64,000 bases of DNA from Auanema rhodensis (Eukaryota > Nematoda > Chromadorea > Rhabditida > Rhabditidae): positions 16,938,501 to 17,002,500 of the forward strand of contig OZ059896.1 of assembly GCA_964057225.1 (NCBI GenBank). Reading direction: 5' to 3'. Both the position numbers and the translations under genes were made by a program. Positions 58,180 to 64,000 of this stretch are shown in pieces (within the stretch, counting starts at the first letter, position 1; every line of letters starts with the position of its first letter). The notes under the pieces were generated by a model, which saw nothing but the letters and a program-made list of their open reading frames with translations, had not been told where the DNA came from and searched no databases.

Positions 58180-61100
58180 ATGGCTTCAAGATCTGGACGT
58201 GTAAGTATATCAGATTTACTATAAAACGGGCATTTCTTTTCTGCAGGCCGTTCGAAAATCTAGACAAGTTCATGACTATTCGGAAGACAGTTTTCAGGAA
58301 CCCAATGAGGTTCAAAACACTATTTTGAATTTTACCTTGGGAATTGATTACAGGAACCATCACCTACTCCATCCTCATCAAGATCAACATCTAATGCTAA
58401 CTCTGCCAACTCCAAAGCGCGCCGAGTAAAACGTACTAAACGCGGCCCAGCTAAAAAGGTTTCGTTTTTACATTTTTGTGCGTTTAAATCTATTTTTTCA
58501 GAAAGGTAAAAATGTTCCTGAGTCAGAGGCTAGCGATGATGAACAAAAAAAGTCGAAAAAAAGAAGAAGAGAACAGCAACTTCTTCTACAACATGAGCAG
58601 GACAAGCTGCTACTTCCGTACAAAATTTACATGAGCACTGACTCTTCTGATTCTTCCGAATCTTCTGAAGTATGTTATGTTTAGTGCAACTTATTGACCG
58701 GTATTGTTTACTTAGGACGAAAAATGTGATTATGACGTCTTATTGGAAGCCAAGAAATTAGTAATGGAGTCGTATACGCCGTTGTTTGTCAATCATGTTG
58801 AAACAATGAGAGCTTTCTTCAAAGTAACCAAATGAAAACGCTTAAATCATCTAATGTAATAAATTACAGGATAAGTTTCAACGTAATTTGGATAGTTGCA
58901 TGCCCGTTATGTATAAAACATTTGACGGATCTGAACCTGTGTGTGCAGATTTGAGACCATTACCACTTAAGCAAGGCTATGATGTTTCTATGGTGAGTAA
59001 ACATCACATTTTCTTAATTGATTGTATTCTTTTATAGATAAGAAATAAGAAACTTACTCGTATGTTTCCTTGTGTGGTCAAGACAATTCCTGCTGCAGTT
59101 CCACTTCCTCGAATGCGATATTTTGTTCATATCGAAAGAAATATAAAGGCAAGTGTGGTTAGAAATTGAAAACTTCACATTGTATTTTTAGACTGAAGAT
59201 AACTTGAGATTATCTCACATTCCATATGTAGCCGATGATCATGACTCCGAGACGTTCTGTGCTGAGCTGAAAAAGGCTTATCCTGAGGCATGTTGATATT
59301 ATTTTTTCTCCCTGAAATAATGATTTCAGGGTATTCATGGCTCTCGTCGTGGATGGGGTATACCTATTTCCGACAACTTGCTATACAAGCTTCTTAAAAT
59401 CACTACACCGAAATGGGAAGCAACAAACCATCGTAAGATTATTTGTTTTGAAGCTTAATCAACTATTTTGTTAGCTATGGAGTATCTTTACAAGGCTATT
59501 TTCAAACTGTTCCCTAATAAACTCACTCCACGTCAGTTGGAAACTGCGTTAGTACTACAATCAAGAAAATAATTAACATAAATTTGTTTAAAGGTTCACT
59601 ACTCTGGATTTGAGGTTTAATGGACCAGAAGCCTACGTTAAATATAAGAAAAAGCAGCAAAAGGTTTGTCTGAAGCCATTTACTCTTACTTTTATACGTT
59701 CGATAAGTTAAGGATGATGTATATCACTCCATAGCTGCCATGTTCTGCATAAAGTGCAAAGAGTTTCATTGTTTATTGCATGGTATGTGACTCGTCGTTG
59801 TTGGTATACACTATTACTTGTTCAGGAATGTCTGCTGAGGATTTCAGAATGCATCGTGAATTACCTGAGAGCAGTGACGATGAATATTCTGAACCTTGTG
59901 GGCCGAATTGTTATTTGAAAATGCCTGAAGTACAAGTAAGTATTTGAATATGGTTTTAATTTTATATGTGCATAATTTTTAGGATTCGTTTAGATCAGTT
60001 GATGAAGAAAATCCAGATAAGCCTCGAATTCCTATTAGGCTGACATTAGAAGTACCACCATTTGAACCACCTGTTGACAACCTTTTTAAAAAAATGGTAA
60101 ATAACAACAGGTAAACCAAAGTTTACATAGAAGTAAATTTATTTAAATTCTCTAGAAACACTGTTTGTCAAATGCAAGCTATGATGGAAATTATTGCTCC
60201 AGATCAACCTCGTACATGCAAAGAGGTAAGTATATAGGAATGTATTTTTTTCTTACCCAATTTTTTCCGATATTCCACATGATTCAAGTAGTTAAACCGA
60301 GTCTGCGTGAGCGAAGCCCTGATGACATTTTAAAGCGAAAAATGTTAGTATGCTTTTCACCCAATTTTGCTCTCAATTCGTTTCAGTTCTGTTCGTGATC
60401 AACAAACTATGTTTAGAACTTTCACTTGGGTGAATGGGAGAGGCCAAGTAACTTATTTCCTATTTCTTTATTAATTTTAGGTTACAGGTAGATAATAGCG
60501 TACAGCCTGTACCATGTAAGCATGAAGGACCTTGTCGACCCAGAACAGATTGCTGCTGTGGTCAAAATAATACACTTTGTACTAAATACTGCTCCTGTGG
60601 ACCAGATTGTCGTATGCGATTCCCTGGATGTAGATGCCAACCAGGTTTTGATATCTTATATACGAAGGTATTTTAATTTTTGGTTTAGGCCAATGCAGAT
60701 CCAAACAATGCCAATGTTTTTTTGCCAAATGGGAATGCGATCCCCATCTATGTGAATCTTGCAACTGTGGTATTTTTATTATTATTTTATAATTTAAAAC
60801 AAACATACACAGGTGGTCGATCTTTTAATTCTGCTGTCCCACTCACTTTGGCTGACTTGACAGATAGTAGTGATGAAGATGGTGACAAAAAAAATGGGGA
60901 TGGCAACGGAGATGATAATGACGATGATGATGGTAACGACGAACGTTCTAAGCGTAAGAGGCTACGAGCATTAATTCATCTGGATGAAAGGGATCAACCA
61001 ACTTGCTCGAAATACTTATCAAAGCAGGATGGAAAAGAATTTTTCTCTTCTGCCATGTCAACGGATGGTGACAATGAAGACGATGATCAAGAAGAGATAG

Positions 61101-62043
61101 TTAGTATTGACGACGATGCTGTAGTTACAGCTCTTATGGAGCAAATATACGGACGATCTACAAGTTTGTGAAAATGTTTTAATTATTTCACATAAATGTA
61201 TCTATTCAGACGACGATTCGGATGACACAGACAATGATTCAGAGAGGAACAGAAAATCGCGCAGAGGTATGCTAATCATATTTCTAATAAATTCAAAACG
61301 ATTTATTTAAAGCTAGAAAAATTAAAAAAGCTAAAAGAAGGAGTTTAAAAAAAGGTGATAAAGGTTCTGATGAGGAAGATGTTGAGTTTGAAATAACCGA
61401 TGTAAGCCCTTACGGTATGTTTTGTTATCTCACTTCTTGTTCTTGATCTCCAAGTTTTCAGAATCTGATGAAGAACAATGTTCCAATGCTAACATTCAAC
61501 TTGGAAACTACAAGCGATTACGTGTATGTGGATTTCATAGTGTTGTAAATAAATTTATCTCACTTTAGATAGGTGTATCATCTGTGTCAGGCTTCGGATG
61601 CTTTATTTCCGAATCTGCTGCCCCTGGCGATTTTATTGCTGAATATACCGGAGAAGTTATATCACGTTGGGAGGCTGAGAGACGTGGAAGAATCTATGAT
61701 GAATTCAAATGTAGTTTCATATTCTGTAAGAATCCCTTCTCATTTCTAGTATCACGTATTTCGCTTTAAGCTTTGAATAAGGAACAATCTGTAGATGCAA
61801 CTCGCATTGGAAATCGTATTAGATTTGCTAATCATTCTGATCAAGGGTGTAACTGCTATTCTCAGGTAATCGAAATTCTTCTTATTAATATGTATAAGGT
61901 TTCAGATTATTCTTGTTAATGGAGAACATCGCATCGGAATATTTGCTAAACGTTCTATAAGGCCTGGCGAAGAACTATTTTTCGACTATCAGTACAACAA
62001 AAAATGGAAAGAAAAATACGTTCCTGTCGCTGTAGCCGAGTAA
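58180..62043 (+). CDS. mes-2: Enhancer of zeste (EZH2/MES-2) histone H3K27 methyltransferase
   Basis: Catalytic subunit of PRC2. About 903 residues in 26 exons: 58180-58200, 58247-58309, 58354-58458, 58502-58669, 58716-58823, 58870-58992, 59038-59148, 59192-59287, 59330-59432, 59475-59547, 59594-59663, 59713-59782, 59826-59935, 59983-60110, 60156-60225, 60312-60343, 60387-60447, 60488-60644, 60689-60769, 60813-61163, 61210-61266, 61313-61414, 61462-61523, 61569-61725, 61771-61865, 61906-62043. The CXC domain reads CCCGQNNTLCTKYCSCGPDC, RMRFPGCRCQ, QCQCFFAKWECDPHLCESC. The SET domain has SGFGCFISESA, DATRIGNRIRFANHS and GEELFFDYQY, all key motifs kept. About 180 mostly acidic residues are inserted between CXC and SET. 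The junction after 60225 (TCKE) is the least certain. Two adjacent introns begin with GC. Divergent from ALYREF. Confidence 0.93.
60813..61490 (+). other. Coding segment for the acidic CXC-SET insert of E(z)
   Basis: Exons 20-22 and the start of exon 23 encode an Asp/Glu-rich segment (for example DNDDDDGNDERSKRKR, DGDNEDDDQEEIVSIDDD, DDSDDTDNDSERNRKSRR) with Lys/Arg-rich patches (RKIKKAKRRSLKKG). In human EZH2 the CXC and SET domains are joined by only a short linker. Confidence 0.8.
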
Positions 62044-62736
62044 TGAATTACTCGTCAAAACAGTCAAATCTTCAGTATTCTCTTCTTACCACCCACATTT
62101 ATTTCTTCTTTCAAATGTATCAACCACATATTCCGCTCTGTGAACGTATCAAAAACAAACAAGTTATATCACTTCCGATGATCTTGTATTATTTTATTTT
62201 ATAGTTGCCTAACATTGTATGCTATTTCTATTTCTTATCCTTGCAATATTTTGGTTTATGCTATGTTTTTCCTTTGTATTTTGAATATGATATGTTTCCA
62301 TGCACCTTTTAGCGTTCAACTTTTAAATATTTTGATCTCTTTTATAATTTTGTAATGGCATTTTCATAATTTAGTTTAACTTTTTGATAAATCTTTCTAT
62401 TCTTAAACAGCGAATACCATGTGTTATGCCATGTGACAAGGAACTTCTTTCCGCTACATTCTAGCCCGCGTGTATCAGAATCAAAAGAAAAAAGTTGTAA
62501 TGTTCCACGCTCAATGTCCAAAGGTGACAAGGATAGGTCTGAGAAATGAAATAGTTCTAATGCCCTTAAGGTTTTATTAGCCTATTAACTAATTTATAGA
62601 CTTAAAAGATAAACACAGACGTTCATACTAAAACTACAATCTGCCATGCGTTATGATCTCTTTCTTCTATTTTCTTATATATTTATGAAAATTTATAAAA
62701 GAGGAAAATTATTGTTTTCTCCTTTCCAGCACAATT
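62044..62736. other. Intergenic between E(z) and CROT-like genes
   Basis: About 0.7 kb, AT-rich, holding the 3' UTR of E(z) and the promoter of the next gene. No gene seen. Confidence 0.7.
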
Positions 62737-64000
62737 ATGAGTACATTTTCGCAACAACATACCCTTCCATCTTTACCTGTACCTGATCTTAACACAACAT
62801 TGGATCGATATTTACAGTCAGGTACATATTTCTCTAATTTATCTATATCGTTTGTGTTTCAATTTAGCTACTGCTACGGTAACAGATGTACGAGAAATTC
62901 AAAGAATTCAAGAGATTGTTCAAGATTTCCGGATTAATCCATTAACTGATAAGCTGCATAGTTTGCTCAAAGAGCGAGCTGTAAAGCATCGAAATTGGGT
63001 AAGAACGTTTTTGATTTTTAAAACATCCTTTTGAAAATTTTGCATTGAACTTCGTTTTTACAGTTAGAAGAATGGTGGCTCGATTCTTATATGACTATTA
63101 GGGAGCCATTGATCCCATTTTTGAGTTTTGGTGCTAAAGTTGAGCATTTAACACCATTAGCGAATTCTCAACTTCACCGAGCTTCTGACATTATTCATGA
63201 ATGGGTTAAATTCTGGTTATTAATTCGACAGTTAGTTGAACACGCTGAATTAAGTAGTGTACGTTGGTTTTTTAGAGAGAAGATCCCCCCGTTTGTTCGC
63301 CAAGGAGATGTTTGGGATATGTCACAATATCATTTCTTATTTTCAAGTAATCGAACTCCCTCTGTTGAAAAAGATATTATGAACAGGTATTTCAAAACAG
63401 GTTTGAACATAAACATGTTCTTTAATTCATGACATCTTTACTTTTTTTAAGAAAAAGAAGGTAAAAGTCCAACTCACATAGTGATTTTGTATAAAGGACA
63501 AGTTTGGAAACTAAATGTTGTTAAAGAGAATGGAACTCCAAAAACGCCTGATGAATTGTTCCAGGTATTTCATAAAATATTTAATTTTTTAGAAAATATA
63601 TTTTGTGTTTAGGCTGTTAAATATATAAAGAATAATACAGTCGAAGAGAAGCATTCTGTGATATCACTAACATCGTTAAATCGTGATGATTGGGCCGAGG
63701 TAATTTGAAATTATGAACTTTGTTTCATAGATCTTTTGGTCATTTATTTTTTTTTATAATGGAAATAGTGAGAATATAATCTTTTTATAGTATCACCATC
63801 ACCTTTTACGGATTTCTGCAACAAATAAGGAAAATATTCAAATAATCGAAGAGAGTATTTTCTGCTTAGCCTTAATAGATGAAATCGAAAATGATTATAT
63901 CAAAGTAAACCATTGTATTTTTATTATTTTAGTTTTAATTTATTTGGAATTTTAGCTAAATTTTAACTCAATGCTTAACAAAACTACTCATCAATGGGCT
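62737..64000 (+). CDS. CROT: Carnitine O-octanoyltransferase-like acyltransferase, 3' end missing
   Basis: Carnitine/choline acyltransferase family, moving medium-chain acyl groups between CoA and carnitine, in peroxisomes for CROT. Exons seen: 62737-62821, 62868-62998, 63064-63400, 63452-63564, 63613-63699, 63791-63904, 63956 to the edge, about 300 residues. N-terminal signature LPSLPVPDLNTTLDRYLQS, then RNWLEEWWLDSYMTIREP, QYHFLFSSNRTPSVEKDIMN, TEKEGKSPTHIVILYKGQVW and SLTSLNRDDWAEYHHHL. The wording (SLPVP, EGKSPTHIV) is closer to CROT than to CRAT or CPT. The catalytic histidine lies beyond the right edge. CCTTTCCAG lies 7 bases before the ATG, a likely trans-splice acceptor. Confidence 0.88.

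Overview
This is eukaryotic DNA from an animal, and the genes point to a nematode. The background is AT-rich, introns are mostly 45-60 bases with TTTCAG-type acceptors, and intergenic DNA carries long purine/pyrimidine tracts. A three-module CC-domain secreted protein, a nematode-style secreted Cys-rich TSP1-like protein, and AG splice acceptors sitting just upstream of many start codons (as expected for spliced-leader trans-splicing) all fit. Exon boundaries below were traced by hand from GT-AG signals, reading frame and protein family knowledge. Most should be right to within a base or two, but none was tested against transcripts.

Layout from left to right. 2.8-11.9 kb (minus): a ONECUT cut-homeodomain transcription factor whose homeobox lies beyond the left edge. 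15.0-19.0 kb (minus): a 21-exon secreted tyrosinase. 22.9-24.5 kb (plus): a secreted protein with four TSP1-like units, convergent with a small CC-domain secreted protein at 24.8-25.4 kb (minus). 26.5-35.1 kb: three adjacent secreted repeat proteins (minus, plus, minus) built from modules bounded by basic RxKR-type sites. They carry 3, 24 and about 11 modules, and look like precursors cut into many similar peptides. 35.5-38.0 kb (minus): a PAN-like plus C-type lectin protein. 38.4-41.8 kb (minus): the RP2 homologue (ARL3 GAP, ciliary) with a perfect X-box upstream. 42.7-43.4 kb (minus): a CNBP-type CCHC protein, divergent from the proteasome beta-1 subunit gene at 43.8-44.8 kb (plus). 45.4-46.6 kb (minus): a secreted C6-like protein. 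48.0-48.4 kb (plus): a small secreted Pro-rich protein. 48.7-52.9 kb (minus): an aerolysin/ETX-MTX2-like protein. 54.5-57.4 kb (minus): ALYREF followed by ZDHHC6, possibly an operon. 58.2-62.0 kb (plus): an E(z)/MES-2 histone methyltransferase with an unusual acidic insert. 62.7 kb to the right edge (plus): a carnitine octanoyltransferase-like gene.

There is no single pathway. Two classes of gene are interleaved: conserved housekeeping or regulatory genes (proteasome, mRNA export, palmitoylation, Polycomb, acyl transfer, ciliary GAP), most with an AG acceptor next to the ATG, and nematode secreted-protein genes, five of which have a TATA-type box 36-54 bases upstream of the ATG. The repeat-protein trio is the best candidate for an undescribed system.
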